Shown: positions 25,201 through 40,000 of the stretch, one piece after another | How the letters are laid out: the number at the start of each line of letters is the position of its first letter | Position numbering within the stretch: the first letter of the stretch is position 1 | Assembly: GCF_910596095.1 (NCBI RefSeq) | Contig: NC_056551.1 | Location: 496,001-560,000, forward strand | Origin: Thunnus maccoyii | Taxonomy: Eukaryota; Chordata; Actinopteri; Scombriformes; Scombridae | Length of the DNA: 64,000 nt | Reading direction: 5' to 3' | Made by a program: the position numbers and the translations under genes | Notes under the pieces: model-generated | Seen by the model: only the letters and a program-made list of their open reading frames with translations | Database searches by the model: none | Told to the model about the DNA's origin: nothing

Positions 25201-28200
25201 AGAGCGAGGGGCAGAGAAGTGACGGTGGATGCGAGCGGGGCAGAGGAAAAGGTCAGTAGTAAGTTGTCAGTCTGGCAGTAAATGCAAGACTAATCGATTA
25301 GTTGAAGACTATGTACGATTTTAATCGATCAAGATTTTCTTTGGTTGACTACAGCCCTACTTTTTTCACCTACATAACATTACAAAAAGCCAGGCCAGCC
25401 CAGGCTCGCCTTGAATCAGCCCCTAGTTATGCAGCTATAGGTCTAGACTGCCAGGGGACTTCCCAAGATGCACTGAGCTCCTCTCTCCTCCTTTCCCTCT
25501 CCATCTGCAATCATGCCCCATTAATACATGTTACTAACTCAGCATATAGTCTCTCCTGTAGTTTTGTGCTTTCTCATTTCACAGGTATTTCTGCCACTGG
25601 AGCTGTAGAACCTCGATCTGGTCCTGCTCGACACCAACTGCTACTATTATTATTCATGTTTTTATTATTATTACTGATGTTATTGTTATTATTGTTGATG
25701 CTATGCATTTCTGTCTCTCTTTCTAGCTTTTTTATCCTGTGTCATGCTTCAACTTATGCAGAACATTTTGTTTTATGTGCTGTTTGTTTTGTGTCCCTGC
25801 GTGTCCACGTGCTGTTGTTTGTTTTTTGCTTTCCTGTTGAATATGTGGACAAGTGTTTTATGTGTAGATTATTTTATGAGATAATACAACCAAACCATAT
25901 AAAAAAATAAGTCCTGTAATATTACAATTTTTTCTCATAATACTATGATAACATTATAATATATAATACATAATATACTAGATTCTCAAAATTATTGCAG
26001 CTTTTTGATAATGTTATGCATTTTTTTCTAAACTGATATTGAATTTATTTTCAAATGTATTTTTCTGACACTCTGTCATAGGTATCATAGGGAGGTAGGT
26101 AGGTAGGTTGGTCGGTAAGCAGTGTCACAATGCCAGATGTCCGAATCCAAACTGAACATTGGCTGTGGATTTGTGTGTGTTTTATTATATTGTTTCACTA
26201 CCCAGCATCTGTCTAGAGAGCAGAAAGTGACTGGGATATTTTTGGAACAATTAGACATGTAGAAAAGGTCACACTTACCATATTTCAGAGTGGTAAATGA
26301 GTGGTTAGAGCTATTCACTGAGCCACCGATGGTTGAAGCCATGAGCCAAGTGTCATATTTGGTGTTGCCAGACAGTGACGTCAGAGTGTATGATGTTGCG
26401 TTACTTGGCACTGTTACGTCTTCAAATAAGCAAAACAGAAATCAGCAAGTAAGACTGGCAATTCTGATACTGTCAGGAAAACCATTCCTGCAGTCAACAC
26501 TAAACAGAAAGCTGTAAAAAGTGAAGCATATTCAGGACACACTGTGACAGGTACGTACTGTAAGTTTCAGTCCCGCTTGTATAGAATATTGTGTAGTTTG
26601 TGATGAAGCCTTGCCGTCTGTGTTGGGGAATCTCCGTCCACACCAGCTCAGCCTCGTTACGTCCTAGTTTACCATTCAGTGTAACAGAGGGGGCTTCCAA
26701 TGGAGCTGCAATCACAACAGCAAGATAATATGCTAATCATACATCTGTAGCTTATCTGAATTCAAATATAGACTGACTCTATACTGATGAACTGAGGTAA
26801 CATCTCCAGTGGAACCGGTTGTTTTATTGTATTCATGTACATGTTATAATGTTATTTACAACAATAATTGCTCTACATGAAAGCTTAGAGAGAGGTATTG
26901 ATCAGACTTGTTTGGGTGATAAATTGAGTCTACAATGATCATTATATATACAGTAATTTTGCTGCAGTGACTGTGGATGTTCTGCTAGGTGACAACATGA
27001 TACTGAGCAAAAAGCCAGAATGTTTGCATCTGCAAATAGTATTTTTATAATTCAAATTTGAGCTGGTTTTAATATTCTTCAAAAGACTTCAAAATTCAGT
27101 AAGTCACTGATGAGTATATTGACTTACCTCCTTGCTCCAGAAAGGCTTGTACACTTGCTGGCCTCCCAGTCCATCCAGAGTATATTGGATAAACAGATAA
27201 ATTGTAGCAAACAAACTTGTCAAGTTTGCCTAGAACGAGATCAAGAGTTGAATAAAATGTTAGTTTGCAGCAAAGCCTGTTGACTGTGTATCAGTAAAGT
27301 GAAGTATCACCGAAATGTAAGAAGTACCCTGTAGTATTAAAAGGTGGCAGTAATAAGTTTGTAGTTCTATCATGGAGAGCAGCTGCACTGGATTCATGTG
27401 GATTTTGAAAGACAGAATTAAAAGGTCTAGGACAACCCCCCTGCAGCAGTGCATTGCTGCCACCATGACAAAACATGTCTGCTCACTCTCTTGTTATAAC
27501 AGTGCAGGCTTAGTTTTATCAATCAGCACTTACTCTGCATTACCATGTTGACAATGAATGTAGACTTGATATCAGCTGTGATGAATCACACAACATAAGC
27601 AGTTCACAAGGTTCTGTTCATTGATTTTAATACTTTACAGAATTAAGTGGAACCAATAATTGACTGGAACAGCAACAGGAAAATATATTAAAACATCAAT
27701 TCTACCATCACCAAATTCTATGGCCAGCATTTGGAAATGCACAGCAAAACACGTAGTTAAGGAACTGAAACTTGCACACACACTTGTGAGGTCCTCTAAG
27801 CTGCAGTTAACTGCATTACCATGAGGGTGTGCTGTATTATCACTGCAGTAATAAAAAAAAAAAAGCATAACCCTAACCTTGCTGGCCATTTTTGCTTTTG
27901 ATAGACCAACACCCATTAACTGGTAACTAACCGGTTAATTTTAAAAATCAAACTGCACTACTTTTTACAGCCACTGTACACATCTACAAGGGTTAGTGGT
28001 TCATTCTCAAAGGCCAGATTTTGGGTGAAATATCCTTTTATAATGGCAAGTTGAACTCTTATCAAACAAGACTAGGTCAAAACCTAGTATATGACTGGAC
28101 CTACCGTGTATGGTCAATGTGTGAAATTGTGGCTAGTTTGTATCAGGGATAGTCAGTGGTAGTGTCTATAATGTGAATTCCTGGATATTAAATGTTCATC

Positions 28201-31200
28201 TGCAATTTTCTGTAGAGGTCCCAGTAATATTTACTGATGTAGCATGTCACATGACATAGTTAAGCTATGTTTGAGTAAAAAAAAGGTTATAAATGCAGTT
28301 GCAAAAACAATACTTTCCACTCATACTTTGGGATGTTTGATTTGAAAGAGAACTAATTTTATTTAATTATAACTATTCTAATTATTATTAAGTCTCCCTG
28401 CTCTTTCATCTGTTTCACTCAGTGGATGTCTCTCGTTTTTCACCCCGTATTGAGTGTTTTGTCACAGTGATTATTTGGGGTGCGCTAATTGTGCTTTGAC
28501 TCCCTCATGCCTTTACGTGCCTTTTTTCTGTCTCTTTCCTGGTTAAGGAGGCTGCAGTGAGAAAGTTTTGACAGTATTTTGGGTGCAAATTCAGGAGGCT
28601 TATCTCCGTCCAGTTACTGTCAAATCAAGCACACCTGCAGAGCAGCTTGCCCACACTAAACTGATATAACAGCTTTTGAGTCGTATGTTTTACCTGCAAG
28701 ACTCATGTTTGAATGCGTTGTTCATCGTTTGTGATGTGAAAACATCAGAGAAATAAAAAGCTTGCGTCCTGGTATTAGTTCAGTTATAAAATCCAAATGT
28801 ACTGCAGAGTGTCTTTCCTGCCCTGCTGTAGCGGTCCAGCCAAAAATCTACACAGATGCTTTTGTTTCTTAATTCTTAGAGGAAGAGAAAGAAATTACCT
28901 TTAATGGCAGTGTGTCTGGTGCTTTTGTTTTCCCTCTGCCAGTCAAACTGATCACCACTGACCCACTCCACCACATACTCTGACACAGCTGTACTGTTGG
29001 GGGGTTTCCATTCGAGCCACAGCTGGCCCCCATGGGACCAAACCTTCAGCTCCTTCACTGGGCCATGCTCTGTAATACAAACATCTCAATTCTGAATTTA
29101 AACATGATACAGAAGAGTAATCCAACAATACTCCAAGAAGGGAAGTGAACAATTCCCACACACGTCTGCAGCCCTCCACAAGTTAACAGTGGAGTTAGCA
29201 GTGACAAGGACATTTGGATATGCTTGCCAAGTGGATTAAATAGGTGGGGCACCCCGATGGCCTAGAGGTTAAGGTGCAGACCATAAATCACAACACCCTG
29301 GATTTGCATCCAGCCGGGAACCTTTGCTGCATGTCATTCCCCATCGCTCTGTTACCTCATAATTAAGGCATAAAATACTCCAAATAATCAAGTTTAGAGG
29401 ATAAGTGAATTTTGAATACTGACCTGGATTCAGGAATCTTTTATGTTATATGTTCATATTAATTTCTCACCTGAAAAGCCAATTGTTCCTGCAACACTAC
29501 TCATCTCCAGGTCTACAGTATGCATATACTGCTGCTTCTTGAGGTCCACATATTGTTACATCCTAACAATAACATTCTCCTCTTCCACAGAAAAAGACTG
29601 CTTTAAGTAGTTAAAGAAGGGGGGCGATGACTGCTTTTAGTGCTAGATATGACATATGACAGTGCTGTGTAGTGTTACTGCTAGAGATGCAAGATATGTA
29701 TCGATATATTGTTGGCCGATAAATAAAAACATCAAATTATTGTTATTGTTAAAACGGTTATTGTTCTGGTAAAGGAATTTCAGATGATAATTATATCTGA
29801 TAATTACATTGGCTGAGAAGGGAAGCAACATGAAACCTGGTACCAAACAGGGATTTCTTCTGTCTTCCATCTGTTGTGAAGGAGAATAAGAGTAGCAGAG
29901 TGGAGAACGTGGCTTTAGTGTAGTTGTAGTGTAGGTAGTCTATGGTATCCAACGGTTATCATATCAGTATCAGCCGCAACAAATTGACAAATGTCCGTTA
30001 TTGTTTAACGTTATCAGCCGTGAAATTCCATATCAGTGCATCTCTAGCCGCAACACGTCCTCCCTGCTGGTGTGTTGCTTTACATGCAGCAATTTATACA
30101 TTGAGGGTGTGTTTTGTTGGCCTGTAGCTCAGAGTCTCCATGAATACGTACCATGTGCTTTTTCACGGATGCCTAACAATGCCTCAGGAGACTTCCCCAC
30201 AGAATTGATGGCAGTGACGTGCACTCTAACAGTTTCCTTGTCAGCCAGGTGAATCTCTTTAAGGGTAGTTATCTTGCTGCTGTCTGCCTCTGACGTGTTG
30301 ACTGGGATGCTCTCCCACTCCATACTATCATTCTTGACTTTATCTTTTGGGGTTTGAATCTTTATGTCGAATCTTGTTATCCTCCCATTGGCAAGCACAG
30401 GATCCTGGCAGGGCAAAGTTACAAACTGTATGTTACGTTTCAGCATCAACTCAGAAAGTATAACATTACTAAGTGTTGCACAGAAAAACAACTGACTTAA
30501 CTGCAAAAAAGCCATTTTTTTAGAAGACACCATTTGGGTAACATCATGATGTGCTTTGTAAAACATCTACGTATTCAGCCATTGTAATGAAGATAAAATC
30601 TACTTTAAAAAGGATAGAACTGGCCTTAGCTACAACTTGAAATTGCTCATTTCTTTGTTACACAGAACCCCATCGTTCATACTTTGAATTAAAATATACA
30701 CGAGCCATTCAATCAACACAGTGAGTGGAGTTTATTCTGAAACATCTTTGATCTCTGACAGTAGCTCTACATTAGGTTGGTGATCACAGTGAAGGAATAT
30801 GCCACCAAATGCAATGCATATGTTTTTAATACTTGTTAGACAATAATGGAGTTTTAAGGCAGGCATATGCAATATAAGGTTAGTTTTAATCTCCTCAAGG
30901 AAATTGTTTAATGACAATATAAAATAACAGCCTTTAAATGAATACATTTGTAAAACATGTTTGTTTGCTGTCTAACACTGAGTCAGCTGAGAAAATCAAC
31001 ATCGCTATCATTTCTATGTCCCCAGTACAGAGAATGAAGCAGGGGGAGACTCCTAGCTTAGCATCGAAGGTGAAATATACAGCTTCCTACAATTCTAAAC
31101 CTGTCCGATGGGCACTTTTTATCTTGTGTATTTAACATGTGTAAGAACAGTGAAAAGGCAGTGTCTTCAGACGTCATTTTACAAATTAGAGTTATTCGCT

Positions 31201-33978
31201 AACCAACAACAAAAAGATGCACTGACATTGACTATGCATGCATGCCCGAACTCCTGTCATCGTAGTGGAGTTTCCACGTATATACAATGTTACAACTGAT
31301 ATAAAGCCGAGAGGTTTCTGGATGTACCAGTGATTTACAAGATAATATAAAAACAAATATATAAAATGCTCCAGCATTATTAATGCTAAGCCTAATTTCA
31401 CCTTCTTCCAGTCTAAACAGGTCCTGGATCTGCTGTATTTCTTGTTTAAACATTTTATTAAGAGTGGAGTCCAGTATGCACAAATCATTAGTGAATATAT
31501 AAATATAAGTTATTGGTGAATATAAAATAACACAGTAGAAGAAAAGAAGGAAAGGCAAAAAAAAAAACAACCCCCCAACAGCAGCCAACCTAGACACTGC
31601 AGCAAATATTTTTTTTATAACAAGCAGTTAGATAAAACATGAGATTCTACACACTTTCCAAGCAAGAATAATTCATTTTCTCAACTGTAATTGTTTTTGT
31701 TGATTCATGTTTTATTGTGAATTTTCTTTGTTTTATTTTACTTTGAGTTTTAAGTGAATACTATATTGTATAGCGTCAGATCATTTATTATTATGATTTA
31801 AGTATCCTATCTACAAGCATGACAGCCCAACGTGCCTTGGCCATATTGTATTCAAAGTGCCTTTATGTGTCTCGTTTAAGTATGCCACTTTTGTATCTTT
31901 TATGTTATGTGTGTAACATGTATGTTATTTTACATTATGTGGAAATACAATAAACATTTTTGAAAGACAAAAAAAACTGAATAAGACACATTGAGTGTGA
32001 TGTGGGAATTTACCTTACAAATAAACCGCACTTGTCGTTTATTTATGCCATCATCCTCTGCAATGATTCTCCATAAATCCGGTTTACTTGTTGGTCCTAG
32101 GCAAAAGGAAAAGAACAGGAAACTAAATATTTTAGGGTAACACTCGCTTCAGTATATAAACATTTAAATGGTTTACAACACACTAAAGTGTAATTATGAG
32201 CAACTATAAGGACATTTTAAGTGTTTATTAATTTACAGTATTTGTCAACAATTATAACTTCTCCTATGAAGACATATTTTATATTATTACAACTGTGTGT
32301 TACTATAACTGTCATTTATTATCTGGTTATACATTAGCACCCAATTATGAATTCCCATAAGAGGAGTTATAGTTGTTGACAAATTCATTAATAAACACTT
32401 AAAGCTGCTTGCAACTATATAACAGCGTGTCATGAACCATTCATTAATTATCATTGATAAAGTGCTTATAAATACTAGCCTTACAGTAAAGTTTTTACCG
32501 AAAGTACAAAAGGAATATCATCACATCACATCTTATGAATCTTTTCCTCAACATTCAAGTGGGCAAAGGACCATTAAGTCTTTTCACCACTGTAAAGCTG
32601 CAGCTTAAATATTCTGTTGTATCGGAGAGCAATCAATTAGGTTGCATGAACATTTGCACAAATTGTGTTTGACAACCCGCACACTCTGAACGTAACCTGA
32701 CACGCCAGACGGTTTGTTACACAGAATCATCTGAGAAGTCGTCCTTGGAAACTGTTTGGAAAAGGGCGGGCATTTTCAAAAAATACTTGCCAGATGCTTG
32801 GATGAACCCTCTGTCTATCACCATCTTAACTTGCGAGGCAGCTGGACTCTCAAGATCACAAGATCTTGTGTCTCCAAGCACACCTGCTATTTTGTTATCT
32901 GCATGTGCAGCAGCGCAAAGTGCACAAGTCCTGAGTGGGGTGTAATATAAATCACAGGGTGTGGTGATTGATAAATGCGCTCTCAACTTATCACATCTCT
33001 TATCTTGTAACTCTGAAGCAGCTGGGCCAATCGCTGTGAAGTGTGACAACGTTAGCTCAACAAATGGAAAGATGCTTCTTCAGGAGATCATTTTGTCTGG
33101 AGGTGCTGAAAGTCATGACGTGAATACATAGCAGCACAAATCTGCAGGCAGAGGCAGATGGTGCGTGTGTGTGTGTTTTTAACAGTTCATTTGAACAATG
33201 ACAATAGAAATAAGCAAAATTGTTGGGGTATCCAATAGCAGAGTGATTGAAGAAGCAAAACACATAATTGCAACACCTCTGGTTTGATTCCAGCTGGGGA
33301 CATTTGCTGCATGTTATCCCCCCTCTCTGTATCTCTATCATCACTAATAAATCACAAATAAAGGCAAAATGACAAAAAGATAATGGTGAGACCATTTAGG
33401 CTTGCAGTATGACTGCATCAATCTGATACTATTTCAGGATTAATTCTACTGTATTTACTATATCTTAACTGTATAATGCGTTATAAATCATGACATTTTA
33501 CCGTAATTGATGTGACATAAACATTTGCTAAAATCAAAGTTGGAAAGGAGGAAATGGTGCACAGGATTGATGAGCGTGATAACAGCTCAACAAAAAGAAA
33601 GCTTTTCTTCAGGAGATGTCTGCACGGTTCAGGGCGCTACAACATTAACACACATCATCACACATCTGCAGCCAAAAGATGCAGTAAATTTTTTCATCAG
33701 TTAGTTACTATAACAATAGTAATGAAAAATAAACATATATATATTTGGTGAAGCCGATAATATGATTGCATCGGACCAACAGTATTTCAGCCATAATTTT
33801 AATGTATCTCACCTCGTAAATGGTCATATATTTTAGTAATTATTATTAAATAAAAGATGAAACGTTACTTTTGTTAAAAAGAAAGTTGGAAAAGAGGCTG
33901 ATGAGCCCTGGTAACCCAATGTCTCCTTCATAAACACACAGGATATCAAGTTATAATCAACCAGTCAGGTGTGTGTAG

Positions 33979-34009
<31 letters not shown>

Positions 34010-37000
34010 GTTATTCTGTAGCAGCATGCATAATGGAACTGCGCTCTGGTGCACTTCTCTAATCAGAGGCCGCAGATTTATCAACATATCTGTGCTGCTG
34101 CCTTCAGATGCTGCGGGGATTTTATGAATGGAAGTAGAAGCTTCCCATACAGTATAAAGCAGCTGTGGACAATAGATACTGTAAGAATCACCCACATTCA
34201 TTTATAGATCAATACAAATGCTTTAACCACATTAAACGTTATTATCTGTGTGGATTCTGGTTGGAGTGTTTAATTGAAAAAAAACTTATATTCAAGTATT
34301 AATCTGTTATTGCAACACATTTACACAAAGTATTTAGTTTGCGCTTGTTGATAAAATCACCAAAGTGGCAGCAGAGATACTTTGCTCCAGAAACAGGCGT
34401 GGTTTGGTAAGACTCATTTTCCACAAATTCCACTTGCTTTGCGCTGACTATTTACGCTTCGCCTCCCAGCAGTTCACCATACATGCAGCACTGGGCACCA
34501 CAATTGTCACTGTCCGTGTGCTGCTTGCACTGGTCATTGCACTGCCACGAAAAAACAGGGCACAATGTTGTATTTGTAGGTCAAATTATTTAAACTAGTT
34601 TGAACTGGCAGCCATAATACTCACTGTCCTCTGGTGTTCTCTTGGTAGCGTTGGTACTCCAGTTGCTCCAGTAACCCTGGCCCTCTCTTTCATTTTTGCA
34701 GCGCACCTGAGTGACATAGACTGTGTGTGGTCGAAGGTTCTGGAGTCTGAAGGACTGTATGTCCTTAGCAGTGTCCACACGAGGTACCTAAAGGATTTTT
34801 TCAACTAATAATTAAAAAAGACAAACAGCAACTAGAGAATATAGCTGAGTCTCAGCAGTCTAGTTTACCTCAAGGGATGATGAATCATTATTTATTTGTG
34901 TATAATATTTCCTCATTATTCATTCACTCTTTCTATTTACAGACATAACACTGTAATTAATTGTGACTAAATACCAATATTATTGAACAAATGGATCTGT
35001 CATCCATCAACCATCTGACTGTGACCCACCTGCTCACCTTTATTCTCAACAGTGTTGCCGAGCACATTCAAGTCGTGAACACTTTCAGTGTGATATAACT
35101 GGCAGTGTACTAAACACTGAATCCTTGAATTTATAATCCTTAAGATTTTAATTATAACAATATTTAGTAAAATAAATATTTTTATTAATTTTAAACTTTC
35201 ATAAACATAACTTGATCTCTGTTAAATGTTTGTAACAATTTCTGTTGAGCTGATTGTGTTAATTAATAAAAAATAATCATTTCACACAGCAGACATTTTC
35301 ACTTTTCAAACACAGATATACTGTATATCATAACATGGCTAGTAGCCATAGTTTAGGTGTTTCAGTGCCATGGCCATGCTTTTGTGAATGCTGGCTCACT
35401 AACAAAACCACTTAAAAATAGAACCACCAGCATTAAGACCATTACTTCCACTTCTGTTTTTCCTGATATGATAAAAATACACACAAGCAGTAGAGTGACA
35501 CACAAACATACTTACATAAATCCAACTCTGAGATCCACTTTGGCAGAATCTGATTTGATATGTTAATTTCAAATATGCTTTCCCAATAGGATGAGTCCAG
35601 TTAATAAGCAGGGAGGTGGGAAAACTCTTCTCTGAAATGACTTTGACATCTGATGGAGGGTTTGTTTTAACTGCAACAAAAGACACAACAGGCCGTCAAT
35701 AACATGCGAGATGGTGATAATCATATTGCATAAACACACTGGAGTCACATTTCAGCAGAGCCAGCATTGTGACTAATGTTTTAGACCAGATTGGATCACA
35801 GTGCAAACCTTACTCATACATTTATACAACATTTGACTTACCAAAGAAGCAGGCATCTTTTTGCAGACGCTCAGACTCCACCGTTCCCAGTTTATTCTTT
35901 GCCTCCACCCAGATCTCCAGTGGCATATAATGGGGGAAAACATCAAACTGCACTTGGGCACTGTTTTTTTCTGTTGTACTAGTTAAGTGGCTCTGAGCAC
36001 TGTTGACAAAAGATTTAAATATATTTACAGGAATAACAGCAAGGCCTACACCAACAATACATACAATTGGAATTCTTCTAATGTAAACAATTTCTTATTC
36101 ACTTTTCATAATACTTACTACGTTTTGTTTTGTTTTTTTTACACATTTCAAGTTTAAAGCTTTCTCATTATTTGCTCACAGAATACCATTCAATCCAATG
36201 CTCTGACCTCTGCCATGGCATGAATAAGTGACAAACATGAGCCCCTCTCAGACATGAACTCTGTGACACTGCTGGTTCATCTATGTGTTGATGAGGAGCA
36301 AAAGTGATAGCTTGAAAAAATGCCAAGGAAAAGAGGAGTGGTGTCAGTTGTATCACTGGCTACAGCAGTGATTGATGGTAAAATTTACTTTTCAGGTGAA
36401 TGACTGTTTATCTGTGGCTTGACTGACAATTGTCATCCAAGACTGATTGCTTATTAAATATAACATAGATACTGTTGCCTTTAGCTCAACAGCACCACAT
36501 AGCAAAAAAAAAAGACAAGACATCACATTACGTCTCTTCCTATATTCATTCATATGCTGTGATTCTCTCCGATCCCAGACCGAAGAATGGTGTTCATCCC
36601 TCCAGAAGAGTTCCAGAGACTTGTAGAATCAATGCCAAGGCTGATGAACACCATTCTTCAAAAACATATTCCCTCATGTGGTGTTGTGATGATGGTGATC
36701 GAGAGTGCTGTCTAACACATCAGTTCAAAATCTCCAATAGGTTTTCAGTAGGATTGAGGTCTGGTGACTGCGAAGGCCATAGCACATGATTCACATCATT
36801 TTGATACTCATCAAACCATTCAGTGATCCCTCATATCCTGTGAATTGGGGCATTGTCATCCTGGGATAGATCATTCTCATCAGGATAGAAATGTTTCATC
36901 ATAGGATGAAGGTGATCACTCAGAACAACTTTGGATTGATTTGCAGTGACCCTTCCCTCTTAAGGGACAAGTGAACCCAAACCATGCCAGCAAAATGCCC

Positions 37001-40000
37001 CCCACAGCATAACAGCCACCAGATCCCCTCACTGTAGGGGTCAAGCATTCAGACCTGGACCAGTTTTTCCTTTAATTTGTCACCCGTCTGTATGTATGTG
37101 TGTATATGCAGGTCTGCATGTGATTATATAGGCTAATGTGTGTATACATAAATGGCCGGACACAGCTCCCACTAATCAGACTTCCACCTTTGAGTGTAGC
37201 TGTTCGGAACAACTATAAAGGCATTTGATTTCTGATGTGGTCGGACAACACTGTGTACAAATCAGTTCTGACCAACCATAAACTGACCCTAACTCAGTCT
37301 GCTGAAGCCCTTATATAAGCTTCACATAAACCTCCAGATGTGGTCTGGCTGATCCAGTCACATTCTGTTTGCAATTTGCTTGCATTTACACCTGCATTAA
37401 CGTGTTTTTTCTGATGCAGATAAGATATCCAGATACAGATCACATGATGACATCTGATGGAGAGATTACAATGTGAGAGAAGTAGACCACATATTTATTT
37501 ACACTTTGAGTCAATCAGGGAAGAGTTATGAAAATGTTGCAATGTCTAATCTAGTCAGATTGTTGGTGTGACTTTAACAGACACTTAGAATTGCCAGGCT
37601 GCTTACAGAGTGAAGTGCATGTCTGAAAGGGGCTTGACAGAAATGTATATATTCAAAGTCAGAAACAACAAATGATAAGCCATAGCAAACATCAAATTAT
37701 CAAGTCCATGCATTCTCTCAACTACTTAAATAGCCAGTTTGACTTAAAATATCAAAGGCTTTAGTTGATTTCACCATGCTGGAATGAACCAGAAACTGAA
37801 ATGTTGCCAAAATTTAGCTATAATGTTACTTTCAAACAAATGTGACTGGGATGCATAACAATCTAGGGGGTACTCACGTGCCGATTTTAACATGCAGTGT
37901 GTATATTGTAGGGACATCTCTGGTTTGGCGTCCTGGTTCCCACTCACAGCTGATGATGTCAGAGATCATCGATCCATTCTGGACAGCCACACAAGACAGA
38001 TTCTCAGGCTTCTCCGGTTGATCTGACATTGGGACAAACAACAACACACAGAGAGACATCTTATTAACTTTTTTTAAAACTGCATGTGACCTTCCCTGGC
38101 CCTCTCTTGCATATCCCACATGGATCCAGTGATGAATACAGGGGTCATTGTTCATGTCCAGTAGTTTAAGAAAAGGTTTCACTAGGTTTATGGTTTTAAA
38201 AACGGAGCTAAAGTCCATGAAGAGGATGCAGACATAGGTGTTACATGATTCCAGATGTTGCAGTTTATAGTGATGGACTAGATTAACAGTACCATCAAAA
38301 GATCTGGTGACTCTGTATGCAAACTGGTAAGGGTCTGCTCGAATGACTTCATGACCATGGATGTTAGGGCTATTGGTCTAAAGTAAGTGAGGCAAGAGAT
38401 TTTGAAATACTTGGGCATGGGAATGATGATGGATTCTTTGAGGCAGTGAGGAATGGAGGACTGGCGTAAGGAGAAGCTGAATGTGTTAGAGAACACGGGG
38501 GCCAATTTATCAGCGTAATGGTGGAGTACAGCTGGGCTGATCCTGTCTGGGGTTGTAACAAAAAGTCTGAGTCTCTGCAGCATGATGATCTACTGCAAGC
38601 AACATTAGCATTGTAGCTTATAGATTTTCACAAAACTCTGTCCACCACGTAATCAGAAGGGGAAGATACTAAACTGTCCAATGTGCAGTGCAATGTTTTT
38701 CCACTGTCATATTATTATGTTGTTTGTGTAATGATTCCCTCATTTTCACTTCTAAATAAACGGTCTATAGTACAATGTGATCATGACTGACAGAAATTCT
38801 AACTAAACCTATAAACATTAAACACATGTGATTAGAAAACAGCTGTAAGTTTTAAGATCTGACGACAAAAACTTACAGCCTTTTATAAGGAGGATCCCAT
38901 GCATAAATTTGCCTTTGTTCAGGGCAACATAGGTTGATACTTCATTGCAGCGGCACAGTAACCATTCACGCTCTTCACCGGTGATAAGGATAGTGACATT
39001 AAGAGCTGATCCATTGATCTTTGTGTACTGTTCCTTGGGTATAGTAGTTGCTGACAGAGTCCAGTAGAGTTCATCTGCTGTAGCTTCAGTTGTGTTGATG
39101 ATCATGCATGTAGCTGTAAAGTTCTTCCCAATCTCTACCACTTCAGTTTGTGGGGCTGTCACCAAATAGTTGCCAGTTCCTGAAGACCAACAAACCAAGA
39201 CAACACTGTAATTCAATGTTTAGAATAAAACTCAACCAAAGCGAAGTCATATAACATATTACTGTAACTGCTGAGGCAGCACATAACCCACAGTTCCTCC
39301 CACAGTTTTGCAATCAACAAAAACTCAACAGGAACATGACAAGACATGATTGTACTCCCACCACACCACAAGCAGTGTGCATTACGGTCATCCACAGTGT
39401 CTTTTTTTGAAGACAACACACTACTCAGAAGAGTTGTTTGATGGCCAAGAGAGCTCAACACACTGCATCTTCACCAAACACAAGCAAATAAACCCAACAC
39501 AAACAAAGGAACACATTCAGGAAAACCACCGCAAGTAAATAAAACACAAATTACATTTGCCAATTTGACAACTTATAAGCAGTATGGAAAAAGCATAGCA
39601 CATACACGAAACAAAAACAAATACAGAAAGGTATAGCTTGCTCGGAGACGGCTACAGTGAACAGAGCAAGACCAAGACAGGTACCCTTCATCGCAAGCTG
39701 GGAGTCGGGCTGGAGCTACAGGTGTGAAAAAGGTTTATTAATAATCTCACATCAATGAAAAAACAGCAATAATTTCTGAGATGCTGATGGCAACACGCAG
39801 TAGATTCTTAACTTAAAAGGGGACATATTATGTTTTTCCTTATTTTCTGTCATATACATATATACACAAAAGGGTGACAAATTAAAGGAAAGACCGGCCC
39901 AGGTCTGAATGCTTGACCCCTACAGTGAGGGGATCTGGTGGCTCTGTTGTACTGTGGGGGGAAGTTTGCTGGCATGGTTTGGGTCCACTTGTCCCCTTAG

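Noticed and set aside
25302..25910. 202-codon plus-strand frame
   Set aside because: It starts inside the hAT element and runs through LINE fragment and a poly-leucine stretch from a TTATTA repeat; not a gene.
36490..36789. 104-codon plus-strand frame as a gene
   Set aside because: It is the inverted and antisense reading of a decayed Tc1-like transposase segment.
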